DNA from: Streptomyces physcomitrii
GTDB lineage: Bacteria; Actinomycetota; Actinomycetes; Streptomycetales; Streptomycetaceae
DNA: 64,000 nt
Assembly (NCBI RefSeq): GCF_012273655.1
Contig: NZ_JAAWWP010000008.1
Location: 248,001 to 312,000, forward strand
Direction: 5' to 3'
Position 1 is the stretch's first letter. Each line of letters starts with the position of its first letter. The translations under genes and the position numbers were made by a program. Below, piece after piece: positions 42,501 through 50,160 of the stretch. The notes under the pieces are model-generated. The model saw only the letters and a list, made by a program, of their open reading frames with translations, was not told the DNA's origin and did not search any database.

Positions 42501-43723
42501 GCCGCGGCCTGGGCCGGACGGCCGCCCGCGATGATCGCGTGGCTGGGCTTCAGTTCGCGTACGACGGCGAGTTGGGCCTCTTTGATCTGCTCGTCGGCGA
42601 AGCCGAGGATGCCGACTCCCCAGGAGGTGCCGGGCCCGATCGCCTCCCGGGTGCGCTCCAGCATGGAGCGGGTGCGCTCGGCGTCGGCGAGCGCGAGGGC
42701 GAGGAAGGGCAGGGCGCCCTCGGCGGCCACCTTGGCGGCGAAGGCGGGTTCGTCGCTGACCCGGGTCATCGGCCCCTGGGCGAGCGGGAGTCGGGCGCCG
42801 AGCGCCCTGGCACCGGCGGAGTCCTCGGCGAGCGCGGCGGCGGGGGTCTCGGCGTCCGCGGAGTCCAGGGCCGCGCGGATCGCGCGGACGGCGTCCAGCA
42901 CGCGGGTGCCGCGGCGGGCGAAGGAGGCGGCCAGATAGCCGTCCTGGCCGACCGGGAGCAGCCGCTCGCGCGGGTCCTCGGCGGCCAGCGCGCGGTGCAC
43001 GCCGTCGAGGTCGGCGGGGACCGCGGGCGCCCCGGGTCCGCGCCGGCGCAGCACCCGTACCCCGTGCACGAGCACGCTCTCGGAGCCGTCGAGGGAGGCC
43101 AGCGCCTCGGTGGTCTCGGCGGGCGGCTCGGCCTCGTCGAGCAGGGCGAGCTGGATGTCGAGCACCACACCGGCGGCGCCGCCGAGCACGGCAGCGGCGG
43201 CGGTACGGGGCCCGATGCCGCCCCAGGCCCAGACCGGCACCGTGATCTCGGGGTCGGCGAGCAGGCGCTGGAGCAGCACGAAGGTGCTCAGCTCCCCGGC
43301 GCGCCCGCCGCACTCCTGGCCGCGTACGAGGAGCCCGGCGGCCCCGGCGCGTACCGCCTCGGCGGCCTCGGCGGGGCTGACGACCTCGGCGAGGACGCGG
43401 CGCCCGGGGAACTCCGCGGGCGAGCGGGCGGGGTCGGCGAGCAGCACCGTCTCGGCGCGGGCGGGCAGCTCGGCACCGGTGAGCGGGGTGCCGGGGCGGA
43501 TCCGTACGCCGAAGGGGCCCGCGCACCAGTCGGCGGTGCGGGCCAGCAGGGCGGCGGCGCGGCGGTCGGGCCCGTCCGGCAGTTCGAGCACGCCGAGGGC
43601 GCCGGCGCGGCAGGCGGCGGCGGTCAGGCGTGGCGACGGACGGTGCAGCGGGTTGACCGCGATGACCGAGTCCGTCAGCAACTCTGAGGACTCAGAGGAC
43701 ACATGGGGGGACGGCGTCCGCAT
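36563..43723 (-). CDS. PUFA-like iterative synthase: NMO-NMO-KS-AT-ACP-ACP-KR
   Basis: 2386 aa. Two nitronate-monooxygenase/PfaD-like TIM-barrel units come first (about 20-210 with RGQECGGRAG, and about 310-570 with EGAECGGHIGPRNS). Next are a ketosynthase (about 674-1110; DAACASSLTAV near 860, EAHGTGTVVGD, SQIGHTKCAAG), an acyltransferase (about 1225-1530; LFPGQGSQ, GGHSYGEL near 1318) and two nearly identical ACPs (SVDSIKRTEIAGEL near 1731 and 1836). A ketoreductase follows (about 2100-2380; VGGARGITARFA, then LFGSIAAALGNRGQSDYASAND with catalytic Ser and Tyr). The barrels should act as trans- or cis-acting enoyl reductase, as PfaD does. GGAG lies 7 nt before the ATG. It is the first gene of the cluster 2 operon. 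Confidence 0.92.
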   Translation of the reverse strand: MRTPSPHVSSESSELLTDSVIAVNPLHRPSPRLTAAACRAGALGVLELPDGPDRRAAALLARTADWCAGPFGVRIRPGTPLTGAELPARAETVLLADPARSPAEFPGRRVLAEVVSPAEAAEAVRAGAAGLLVRGQECGGRAGELSTFVLLQRLLADPEITVPVWAWGGIGPRTAAAAVLGGAAGVVLDIQLALLDEAEPPAETTEALASLDGSESVLVHGVRVLRRRGPGAPAVPADLDGVHRALAAEDPRERLLPVGQDGYLAASFARRGTRVLDAVRAIRAALDSADAETPAAALAEDSAGARALGARLPLAQGPMTRVSDEPAFAAKVAAEGALPFLALALADAERTRSMLERTREAIGPGTSWGVGILGFADEQIKEAQLAVVRELKPSHAIIAGGRPAQAAALEAEGISAFLHVPSPGLLRQFLAAGARKFIFEGAECGGHIGPRNSFPLWEAQTEVLTEFLDQAGESAARELTVLFAGGIHDARSAAMAAAVAAPLSKAGAGFGVLMGTAYLFTEEAVSAGAIQPLFQRQVLAAERTDLLETAPGHATRCAASDVTRDFAELRTRLAAEGVPDREAWEQLERFNVGRLRLASKGVERVGAELRRVDEERQAAEGMFMAGEVSVLRSATTGIAELHASVTAGAGEWLRERTARLRPAAGEPSEESAPPPLRIAVVGMAAMFPGAKDLQEFWANIVEGRDSVTEVPAHRWDPELYYAPDGEGERTPSRWGGFLPEIPFDPLRYGIPPASLPSIEPVQLLALEAARRALADAGYEGPAADHRRTSVIFGAEAGSDLSNATTLRTVLPAYAGAVPPGLDEQLPRLTEDSFPGMLANVIAGRIANRLDLGGANYTVDAACASSLTAVDAACKELATGTSDLVLCGGADLHNGINDYLLFSSVHALSPSGRSATFDASADGIALGEGVACVALKRLEDAERDGDRVYAVIDGVGSASDGRALGLTAPRPAGQRAALTRAYRNARISPAEVGLIEAHGTGTVVGDRTELATLTEVFTESGAEPGSCAVGSVKSQIGHTKCAAGLAGLIKTTLALYHGVKPPTLHLKEPNPAWEQGSSPFAFHTAAAPWSAEPADRVAGVSAFGFGGTNFHVVLRAHEQAPEAHALDAWPAELFTFRGRDEEAARKSVRALLKLLGESGPVRLRDLARHASWRSDQSALRGEPVRIAVVARDLDALPELLRRAAGGAHAPAEGIHTAGAVEEEVRAGEVAFLFPGQGSQRPGMLAELFVAFPELHSHLHRGARWADLLFPPAALDAESRARQQERVTDTAVAQPALGITALAATELLASLGVRPAMAGGHSYGELAALAAAGSFDAEELLAASAARAEAILGRVPAEDPGAMAAVGAGAEQVEEVLRLAGLDGDVVAANHNSPEQTVVSGPTQAVAAALVHLKDAGHQAKQLKVACAFHSPLLAGAGEDFGAHLDRLPLPAPAFPVWSNRTAAPYPADADGIRRELVEQIGSPVRFAAQIEAMYEAGARVFVEVGPGKVLSRLVAAVLGDRPHRTVPLEDGRDTGLGGLLTALARLAVSGVDVRTRRLFTGRDTVDPATAPAARAAGWTVDGQLLRRADGTIPPGALQPARPVTEFTVLDQPSPQPPAAGPEALIAEFLRSSRDMVAAQRDVLLSYLGVPELPAGAPQLTASPAAPALVAVPQQTAPAPATAPVTVPAAPVAQEPAAPAASVLDTVLAVVAERTGYPVDMIEPDLDLEADLSVDSIKRTEIAGELAGRLGLPAEGGDRLEELSGARTAEAIAGLLAGLLGTTATAAPAAAAVPAPAAAPEVSAASVLETVLAVVAERTGYPVDMIEPDLDLEADLSVDSIKRTEIAGELGTRLGLAAETADLDQLSAARTAAALGELLAAALGGPATPAEQTAPAPAPAQPAQAPSAQVVAPQRLTFTERVLEPVTGAPERGSRVQLLGGGEIAEALAALLGEAGVTTDLVPAGELPTATADAVVHLASLEESGPTLPESFPLFQRVLTAAPRRLLAADRRTTGAPSGLRGFFRSVAREYPEVRATLVEVPAEAGPEQVAKALYAELAATGADPVVLTDGRERRALDLDLDPLGALAATGAGPAGDGAAEAEAAGLDRDSVVLLVGGARGITARFARTLAAASRCRLVLLGRTPEPAGTEDAATAGAPDRAALRAALLSSGTTSTPAETERAVSALLAAREVRATLAELTALGSEAQYHQVDVLDAEAVAAVVKEAHAQYGRLDGLVYAAGVIEDKLISEKTPESFARVFATKADGARTVLDAVEGLPEGPRFAVLFGSIAAALGNRGQSDYASANDALEELGRRWSTPERRGLTVHWGPWAASETGGGMVSPELMRSYAARGIKLIDLDEGPLSLLRELAYGAPESHTVVYTASGW
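38190..38625. repeat. Two near-identical ACP-coding segments
   Basis: About 124 bp at 38190-38313 is repeated at 38502-38625, offset by 312 bp, with only a handful of mismatches. The repeat covers the phosphopantetheine site and preceding helix of each ACP (TGYPVDMIEPDLDLEAD then SVDSIKRTEI). The linkers between are much less alike, which suggests recent duplication or gene conversion of the ACP core. Confidence 0.85.
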
Positions 43724-44347
43724 GGGAGTCTCCGGTGTGGGGGGTGGTGCGCGGTAGTCAACTGGCGGCTCTCCATACGGTCAAGCCGCGACTCTGCGTG
43801 ATTACCGGAAGCTCTCTACGCGCGTCATGCAATTCCGGACACGCAATAGCGGACACAGTGCGTCGCGACGAGCCCTTTCGTATGCCGAACTTTCCGACGT
43901 CGGCCAGCACGTCGTAAACACGCCACGTGTCGGTAACACGGTCTTCTCATTTCGGGCTCTGACCTGTGCGGTAAATCACACGAACTGCTAGGGAAAACAC
44001 GCAACCACTGAGCGAATGCGCACACTCCGTAATGCTCAGGCGACAATTCCCCCCACTTGTGGCGTTCCCGCGGCGACGAATGGGGTATCCCGCGCAACTG
44101 TCCGTGCCGAGCCGGGGCCCGACCACCCGATTTCGGCCCCGCGGCAGCGAACTCCCGCACATCTCAGCAAAGTTGAGAATTTCTCGGCTCTGTCCGCGGA
44201 TACCCCCGCCGACGCGGCGGAACGCCGTCCGCCACCCTCCCCGACCTCGCGTTCCCGGCTCGCGGACGCACCCGGGTCCACCCCCTGAGGTACGGCTTTC
44301 CCGCTCACCCCGGGGCCCACATGCGCCCCCTGGGCCCCAGGTTCACA
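43724..44347. other. Divergent regulatory region between cluster 2 and the MFS pump
   Basis: 624 bp without a credible gene, less GC-rich than its surroundings between about 43790 and 44080. It must carry the promoter of the 14-kb synthase operon and that of the MFS gene. A tandem direct repeat is listed separately. A 111-codon open frame on the minus strand (43825-44160) lacks a ribosome site and family resemblance. Confidence 0.55.
43829..43856. promoter_or_regulatory. Tandem 14-bp direct repeat upstream of the synthase operon
   Basis: GCAATTCCGGACAC is followed at once by GCAATAGCGGACAC (12 of 14 identical), 106-133 bp upstream of the synthase start codon. Adjacent direct repeats of this kind are used by SARP- and OmpR-like activators. 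No such activator lies next to cluster 2, so the regulator is unknown. Confidence 0.45.
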
Positions 44348-46015
44348 ATGGCGCCTATGAGTGACATAAGCGACACCGAGGACGGCCGCAGTCCTCCGGC
44401 CGCCTCCGGCGCCCCGCACCAGACGCTCGCTCTCGCGGCGATGCTCTTCGCGGTGTCGATGACCTTCATCGACCAGACCATCGTCAGCATCGCGGCGCCC
44501 AGCATCATCGACGAACTCTCCCTCTCCTCCTCCGGGATGCAGTGGGTGATCAACGCCTATCTGCTCTCCCTGGCCGCCTTCTTCGCGCTGGGCGGGCGGC
44601 TCGCGGACATGCTCGGGCACCGCCGCGTGATGCTGACCGGCACCCTCGTCTTCGTGCTCTCCTCGGTGCTCTGCGGCTGTGTGCCCAAGGGCGACCTCGC
44701 GCAGAGCTGGCTCATCGTCTTCCGCGCCACCCAGGGCCTCGGCGCGGCCCTGATGTTCCCGGCCGCGCTCGCCGTGGTGGTCGCCGTCTTCCCGGTCGGC
44801 AGGCGCGGCCGGGCCCTCGCCCTCTTCTTCGGGCTCTCCGGCGCGCTCACCGCGATCGGCCCGCTGCTCGGCGGCTGGCTCACCGACTGGACCTGGCGCG
44901 CCATCTTCTGGGTCAACGTCCCGGTGGCGGTCGTGGCCATCGCGCTGACCCTCAGGGCCCGGATCCCGGACACCCGCCGCCCCGAGAAACTCGACCTGGT
45001 CGGCGCCTTCCTGGTGGTCACCGGCATGGGGCTGAGCGTCCTCGGCCTCCAGCAGTCCGCCGCCTGGGGCTGGGACAGCGCGGCCACCTGGGTCTGCCTG
45101 CTCGGCGGCCTGCTCGTGCTCGCCCTGTTCTGCCGGTACGAGCTGAAGGCCGAGCACCCGCTGATCCGGCTCCAGGTCTTCCGCGACAAGGCCTTCGCCG
45201 TCGACAACCTGGTGCTGTTCTTCGCCATGACGGCCTTCGTGCCGCTGTTCTTCTTCATGTCCGTCTACGCGCAGGTCTCGGTCAGCGCCTCGCCCAACCA
45301 GGCCGCGCTGTACATGCTCTACTTCTTCGCCGGTTTCGCGATCGCCTCCCAGTGGGGCGGCCGGATCCTGGACCGGCGGGGCGCGCGCCCGGCGATGAAG
45401 GCGGGCACCGCGCTCGCCGCGGTCGGCTTCGCCCTGTGGGCGAACAAGCTCACCGACCTCTCCTTCCACGACCAGTGGCCCTACGCCGCCATGGCGGGCG
45501 CGGGCATCGGCCTGATGCTGGCGCCGACCTCCACCGACGCCGTCAACCGCTCCCTGAACGCCTCCTACGGCGAGGTCACCGGCATCACGCAGACCGTGCG
45601 CAACTTCTCGGCCAGCGTGGGCATGGCCGTCTTCAGCACGGTCCTCACCCACGCCACCACCGACCACGTCGAGGACACCCTGACCTCGCGGGGCCTGCCC
45701 GAGGGCGCCTCCCGCCAGGCGGCACGCGACGTCGCCGAGTCCGTCACCGGCAACCCCGACGCCCAGCAGCCCAGCGGCGACGGCCCGGTGGCCACCGTGA
45801 TGCGCCGGTCCATGGACGCCGTCCGGATGGACTTCGCCGAGGCCAACCAGTGGGTCTTCTACGGCATGGCGATCGCCTGCGCCCTCGCCTACCTCTGCGC
45901 GATCCGGCACCCGGGGACCCGGGTCACCGAGAACGCCACCCTGGACGCGGAACCGGGCCCGGGCGAGGACAAGCCGGTTGGCACCGCCAAGAGGAGCGGT
46001 ACGGACGGCAGTTGA
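44348..46015 (+). CDS. MFS drug/metabolite exporter (DHA2, EmrB/QacA type)
   Basis: 555 aa, long enough for 14 membrane helices. LAAMLFAVSMTFIDQTIVSIAAPSI is helix 1 with the family's D-x-T-I-V motif. LGGRLADMLGHRRVMLTG is the loop 2-3 motif A, and the helix 5 motif C region reads LFFGLSGALTAIGPLLGGWL. The ATG at 44348 has AGG six bases upstream; an ATG nine bases on is an alternative. It is divergent from the synthase operon and could provide resistance or export for cluster 2, alongside the ABC exporter. It would be driven by proton motive force. The substrate is unknown. Confidence 0.9.
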   Translation: MAPMSDISDTEDGRSPPAASGAPHQTLALAAMLFAVSMTFIDQTIVSIAAPSIIDELSLSSSGMQWVINAYLLSLAAFFALGGRLADMLGHRRVMLTGTLVFVLSSVLCGCVPKGDLAQSWLIVFRATQGLGAALMFPAALAVVVAVFPVGRRGRALALFFGLSGALTAIGPLLGGWLTDWTWRAIFWVNVPVAVVAIALTLRARIPDTRRPEKLDLVGAFLVVTGMGLSVLGLQQSAAWGWDSAATWVCLLGGLLVLALFCRYELKAEHPLIRLQVFRDKAFAVDNLVLFFAMTAFVPLFFFMSVYAQVSVSASPNQAALYMLYFFAGFAIASQWGGRILDRRGARPAMKAGTALAAVGFALWANKLTDLSFHDQWPYAAMAGAGIGLMLAPTSTDAVNRSLNASYGEVTGITQTVRNFSASVGMAVFSTVLTHATTDHVEDTLTSRGLPEGASRQAARDVAESVTGNPDAQQPSGDGPVATVMRRSMDAVRMDFAEANQWVFYGMAIACALAYLCAIRHPGTRVTENATLDAEPGPGEDKPVGTAKRSGTDGS

Positions 46016-46198
46016 GGCCGGGGCGCCCGGCCGCGCCAGGGGGTGCCGCCGCCACCGCCGGGGTGCGCCCCCACTTCCCGGGACCGTCCGCCGGGCGGAT
46101 AATCCGGCGTACGGCCTCGGGCGGTACGTGCCCACGCGGGACCGCCCGGCCGCGGACGCGCGACCGCGCGAGGACCGAGGCGTACAGGGGGGCAGCAG

Positions 46199-46903
46199 GT
46201 GGTCGGTGCACCGCGGCGGACGGCCGCCGCCCTGGCCCTCACCGCGGGCGTCCTCCTCGCGGGTGCGGCCTGCACCTCCGGCACCGAGCACTCCGGCGGC
46301 ACCGAGCACTCCGGCGGCTCCGAGCGCTCCGGCGACTCCGAGCCGCCCGCGACCCGGGACGTCGACCCGGCCACCCGGGGCTTCCCCACCCCGCCCCCGG
46401 TGATCACCCGCAGCCCGGCCGAGGCCTGCGGCCAACAGCCGTACGTGGCCGGGTCCTTCGACGCGAAGGCGGTGCGCGCGTACACGCCGCGGGGTCCCGC
46501 CTACCGGGGCCCCGGGCCGCACCCGGTCCGGCTGCTGCGGGCGGACTCGGCGGAGGGCGGTCCCGAACTGCCCCATCAGTGGGCGCCGCCCGGCGGGGTG
46601 CAGCTCGTGGTGTGCGAGTACGAGGACACCGACTTCGCCGAACGGCAGGTGGGCACCTGCGAGTACCTCGGCGGCGACGCCCTCGGCGGCACCTCGCGGG
46701 TGGAGTCCGCCCGCTGGGTCTACCGCGTCTTCGAGGCCCGGACGGGCACGCCGGTACGGGAGTTCACCCTGCCCGGCACCACCACCCCGGAGCGGACCTG
46801 CCCGAAGACCGCCCTCGCCCCGGGCGGCGCCCTCTACCGGCAGCAGGTGGAGAGCGCGGACCTGCGGGCCAGGATCGGGCCGCTGTACCGGGGCGCACGC
46901 TGA
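46199..46903 (+). CDS. Putative secreted lipoprotein, unknown function
   Basis: 234 aa from a GTG preceded by AGGGGGG. The N-terminus has a hydrophobic stretch ending LLAGAACTSG that resembles a lipobox, followed by a short repeat (TEHSGG, SERSGD). The rest is a globular domain with four spaced Cys residues and no family that I recognise. It is probably anchored outside the cell membrane. It follows the MFS gene by 183 bp and converges on the peptidase gene. Confidence 0.7.
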   Translation: MVGAPRRTAAALALTAGVLLAGAACTSGTEHSGGTEHSGGSERSGDSEPPATRDVDPATRGFPTPPPVITRSPAEACGQQPYVAGSFDAKAVRAYTPRGPAYRGPGPHPVRLLRADSAEGGPELPHQWAPPGGVQLVVCEYEDTDFAERQVGTCEYLGGDALGGTSRVESARWVYRVFEARTGTPVREFTLPGTTTPERTCPKTALAPGGALYRQQVESADLRARIGPLYRGAR

Positions 46904-46930
46904 CCGGACCGGCGGCGGCCCCGGACAGGT

Positions 46931-46963
46931 CCGGGCGCCCGGCAGCCGCAGCCGGGCGCCCGG
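46931..46963. terminator. Bidirectional terminator
   Basis: CCGGGCGCCCGGC pairs with GCCGGGCGCCCGG (13-bp perfect stem, 7-nt loop) between the convergent lipoprotein and peptidase genes. Each arm contains the same 12-bp palindrome CCGGGCGCCCGG. Confidence 0.75.
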
Positions 46964-47015
46964 CGGGCGGCGCGCGGCTCAGGCCCGGGCGCCGCCCGGC
47001 TTCGGGGAGTCGGGA

Positions 47016-48665
47016 TCAGCAGACCGTGCCCGCGCGGACCTTCTCGCGGTACAGGAAGTAGTCGTCCACGATCCGGCCGACGCAGGAGCCGCCGCGGCCG
47101 TAGGCGGTGTGCCCGAGGCCCTGGTAGGTCAGGAGCATCGCCTTCGGCAGCTGCCGGGCCAGACTGCGCGCCTCGTGGTACGGGGTCGCCGGGTCCCCGG
47201 TGGTGCCGATCACCAGGGCCGGGGCCAGGCCCGGGGCCTTGGCGCGGTGCGGCTTCACGGTGCCCCGGGGCCAGGTGCGGCAGCTCATCTCGTCCACCAC
47301 GGTGGAGGTCCCGAAGACCCCGGCCTCGCGGTGGGCCGCGGCCATCACCTTCCAGTAGGCGCTCGCGGACCTCGGGTGCGGTATGTCGAGGCAGTTGACG
47401 GCGAGCAGGGCGGCGTCGCTGTTGTCGGGGGCCCGCCCCGCGGCCCGGCCGCCCACCGACTCCCTTGCGGCGCCCGGGAGTTGAGCACCCCCCTCGTCCC
47501 CGGCGGTCGGCTCCTCGCCCCCGGCCAGCTTCACCAGGCCGGTGCCGTCGCCCTCGTCGTAGGCCTGCCAGAGGGCGTCGGAGAGGTCCTCCCACTGGTC
47601 CTCGGGGGCGTACATGGCGAGCGTGACCGCCGCGTTCAGGGTGCGGCTGTCGAGGGTGGTGTCCGCCCCCGGCGCGGGCAGCGGCTCACGCGCCGTCTCC
47701 GCGTAGAGGGTGTCCACCACCTCGCGTATCTCCCGCGGGGTGGTGCCCGGGCAGCTGTCGCCCGCGAAGTCGGCGCACTGCCGGGCGTAGTCGTCCACCG
47801 ACCTGCGGAAGGCGGTGCCCTGGCTCAGGGCGCGCTCGTACCAGTCGAGGCTCGGGTCGACCGCCCCGTCCAGGACCATGGTGCGCACCCGGCGCGGGAA
47901 GAGCTCGCCGTAGGTGGTGCCGAGGCTGGTGCCGTACGACCAGCCGAGGAAGTTCAGCTTCCGGTCGCCGAGGGCGGCGCGCAGGACGTCCATGTCACGG
48001 GCGGCGTCGGGGGTGCCGACATGCGGCAGCACCGAGCCGCTGCCCCGGCGGCAGCCCCGGGACTCGGCGTCGGCGCTCGCCAGCGCGGCCCGCCGCTGCT
48101 CGCCGTCCCTCGGGTAGAGCGCGACCGGCGCCTCCTCCTCGGCCCCGCCCTCGGGCTCCTCGCCGCCGTCCCAGTCGCAGCTCACGGCGGGCTTGCTGCC
48201 GCCCACCCCGCGCGGGTCGAAGGAGACGATGTCGAAGCGGGCCCGCACCCGCTTGCCGAAGCTCGCCGCGGTGCCGCCCTTGAGGTCCTCGACGCCGGAG
48301 GCACCGGGCCCGCCCGGGTTGTAGACGAGGGAGCCGAGGCGCCGCTTCGCGTTCTCCGCCGGGTGCTTGACCAGCGGCAGTGTGAAGGTGCGCCCCGTGG
48401 GCCGGGAGTAGTCCATCGGCACCTTGAGCGAGGCGCACCGCAGCCCGTCGCCGCAGGCCTTCCAGTGCGGCTTCTGCTGGTAGTAGGTGCGCAGCTCGGG
48501 GGCGTGCGCCGGGTCCGTGCGCGCCTTCTGCGCGCCGTCCGCGGAGGCGAACTGGCAGGAGGTGAGCAGCAGGGAACCGGCCGCGGCGAGCGCCATCAGG
48601 GCGGCCGGGCGTCGGGAACGTCGAGTACGTCGAGCAGGTCGAGTACGTCGGGAAGTGGGGGGCAT
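47016..48665 (-). CDS. Exported alpha/beta hydrolase, tripeptidyl-aminopeptidase (TAP/Slp) family
   Basis: 549 aa. A lipoprotein signal (a basic N-terminus with RRTRPARRTRRSRRP, then LMALAAAGSLLLTSC with a good lipobox LLTSC) precedes the S33-type hydrolase. It has the oxyanion NPGGPGASGV, the nucleophile GWSYGTSLG, VIGTTGDPATPY (Asp) and GLGHTAYGRGGSC (His), with the C-terminal TAP-like domain. It is close to the mycelium-associated SlpD/E proteases and tripeptidyl aminopeptidases of Streptomyces. It would trim N-terminal peptides outside the cell. It is probably monocistronic. Confidence 0.92.
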   Translation of the reverse strand: MPPTSRRTRPARRTRRSRRPAALMALAAAGSLLLTSCQFASADGAQKARTDPAHAPELRTYYQQKPHWKACGDGLRCASLKVPMDYSRPTGRTFTLPLVKHPAENAKRRLGSLVYNPGGPGASGVEDLKGGTAASFGKRVRARFDIVSFDPRGVGGSKPAVSCDWDGGEEPEGGAEEEAPVALYPRDGEQRRAALASADAESRGCRRGSGSVLPHVGTPDAARDMDVLRAALGDRKLNFLGWSYGTSLGTTYGELFPRRVRTMVLDGAVDPSLDWYERALSQGTAFRRSVDDYARQCADFAGDSCPGTTPREIREVVDTLYAETAREPLPAPGADTTLDSRTLNAAVTLAMYAPEDQWEDLSDALWQAYDEGDGTGLVKLAGGEEPTAGDEGGAQLPGAARESVGGRAAGRAPDNSDAALLAVNCLDIPHPRSASAYWKVMAAAHREAGVFGTSTVVDEMSCRTWPRGTVKPHRAKAPGLAPALVIGTTGDPATPYHEARSLARQLPKAMLLTYQGLGHTAYGRGGSCVGRIVDDYFLYREKVRAGTVC

Positions 48666-48774
48666 GCTGTTGCTCCGTCGCAGGTGTGAGGGGTGCCCAC
48701 ACCCTGGCGGAGGGAAGCTGAGGTTTTGATGAAGGGCCCCCGGGCCCCGACCGGGGGCAGGCCCCGGGGCGGGC

Positions 48775-50160
48775 CTACTCCCCCGTCTCCTTGCGCCCCC
48801 GCCCCTTCCGTACCGGAACCCGCAGCACGAAGCGCGCGCCCCCGGCGGGGCCCGGGCCCGCGGTGAGGGTGCCCCCGTGCGCGTGCGCCACCCAGGAGGC
48901 GATGGAGAGGCCGAGGCCGGTGGAGCCGGTGGTGGAGCGGTGGCGGTCGAAGAGGGCCGCGTCGACGCCGGGCGGGAGACCGGGGCCCGCGTCGTCCACG
49001 GTGAGCGTCCCGTCGGGGGTGACGGTGAGGCGGACCTCGGCGGGCTCGCCCGGGGCGTGGCCGTGGGTGAGGGCGTTGCCGAGGAGGTTGGCGACGGCGC
49101 GGCGCAGCAGCTCGGCGTCGCCCTCGACCACGGTGGGCGCCGCCTCGACGGTGACCTGGTGCGCACCGGCCGCGGGGTCCTCGGCGGTCAGGTCGTCGAC
49201 GACCGTCTCGGCGAGCTGGTCGAGCCGCAGCGGCCGGTGCTCCACCACGCCCACCCCCGCCATCAGCCGGGCCCGGGTGAGCAGCCCGTCGACCAGGGCG
49301 CCCATCCGCCGCGACAGGCGCAGGCTGCGCCGCAGGACGTCGGCGGGGTCGGTCTCGCCGCGCAGCGCGGTCTCGGCGAGGCTGCTGAGCGAGGCGGCCG
49401 GGGTGCGCAGATCGTGGGCGGCGTCCGCGAGGAAGGCCTCCTGCTGGTCCAGGGCGCGCAGCGCGGGCCGGATCGCCTGGCCCGCGAGAAGCCGGCCGAT
49501 CAGCGCCGAGACCAGGACCAGCGCGGCGCAGGCGCCGGTGAGGCCCCAGGTGAGCCGGTCGTGGTCGCGGTGCTGCTCGCTGGTGTCGGCGACGGCGACC
49601 ACCGCGCTGTCGGCCTCCTCGCTGCTGGGGCTGATGTAGGGCTCGGCGACCAGGCGCACCGGGCGGCCGTCGCGGGCCCGGCTGTCCCGGGCGGTCACCT
49701 CGGCCCGGTCGATGGCCCGGGTCGCCGCCGCGCGTACGTCGGCGGGGCGGGCGCTCACACAGGGGCGGCGCAGGGTGTCCAGGGTGCGCAGTCCGTCCTC
49801 GCGCAGGACGAGCAGGTGCAGCGGCGGGCAGTCGGTGTCCATCGTCTCGACCAGGTCGGTGGCGTCGGGTTCGTCGCCCTTGTAGGTGAGCTGGATGACG
49901 GCCTGGCCGGTGCGCAGGTTCAGCGACTGGTCGACCTGGCCGCGCCAGGTGGAGCCGTCGTTGTGGACGGCGAAGACGGCGAGCGCGATGAACCCGGCCG
50001 CGCTGGTGAGGGCGAAGAGCAGCGCGATACGGCGGCGCAGCCGGCGGATCCGGCCCGCGGCGGTGTGCGGCCGGCGGGTGCCGCGGCGGCGGGGCCGCAG
50101 CGCGCCGAGGGCCCGGCGCACCGGCCCGCGCCGGACGGTCCCCGCGGCGGGGTGGCTCAC
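48775..50160 (-). CDS. Sensor histidine kinase
   Basis: 461 aa from the GTG at 50160, which overlaps the response-regulator stop by 4 nt (GTGA). Two membrane helices (about 45-65 and 195-220) enclose a periplasmic-type sensor region of about 130 aa. Next are a dimerisation domain with the phospho-acceptor in DAAHDLRTPAASLSSL near residue 249, and the ATPase with LLGNALTHG, VDDAGPGLPPG and STGLGLSIASWVAHAHGG. The signal is unknown. It forms a two-component pair with the upstream regulator. Confidence 0.92.
   Translation of the reverse strand: MSHPAAGTVRRGPVRRALGALRPRRRGTRRPHTAAGRIRRLRRRIALLFALTSAAGFIALAVFAVHNDGSTWRGQVDQSLNLRTGQAVIQLTYKGDEPDATDLVETMDTDCPPLHLLVLREDGLRTLDTLRRPCVSARPADVRAAATRAIDRAEVTARDSRARDGRPVRLVAEPYISPSSEEADSAVVAVADTSEQHRDHDRLTWGLTGACAALVLVSALIGRLLAGQAIRPALRALDQQEAFLADAAHDLRTPAASLSSLAETALRGETDPADVLRRSLRLSRRMGALVDGLLTRARLMAGVGVVEHRPLRLDQLAETVVDDLTAEDPAAGAHQVTVEAAPTVVEGDAELLRRAVANLLGNALTHGHAPGEPAEVRLTVTPDGTLTVDDAGPGLPPGVDAALFDRHRSTTGSTGLGLSIASWVAHAHGGTLTAGPGPAGGARFVLRVPVRKGRGRKETGE

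Noticed and set aside
36593..43687. Plus-strand open frame of 2364 codons opposite the synthase gene
   Set aside because: It has no family motifs, is made of Gly/Arg/Ala/Leu/Gln runs, and mirrors the codon bias of the real minus-strand PKS gene. Long antisense open frames are expected at this GC content.
43825..44160. 111-codon minus-strand ORF in the regulatory gap before the synthase operon
   Set aside because: There is no ribosome site and no family resemblance, it is rich in Arg/Cys/His in a chance-like pattern, and it overlaps likely promoter elements.
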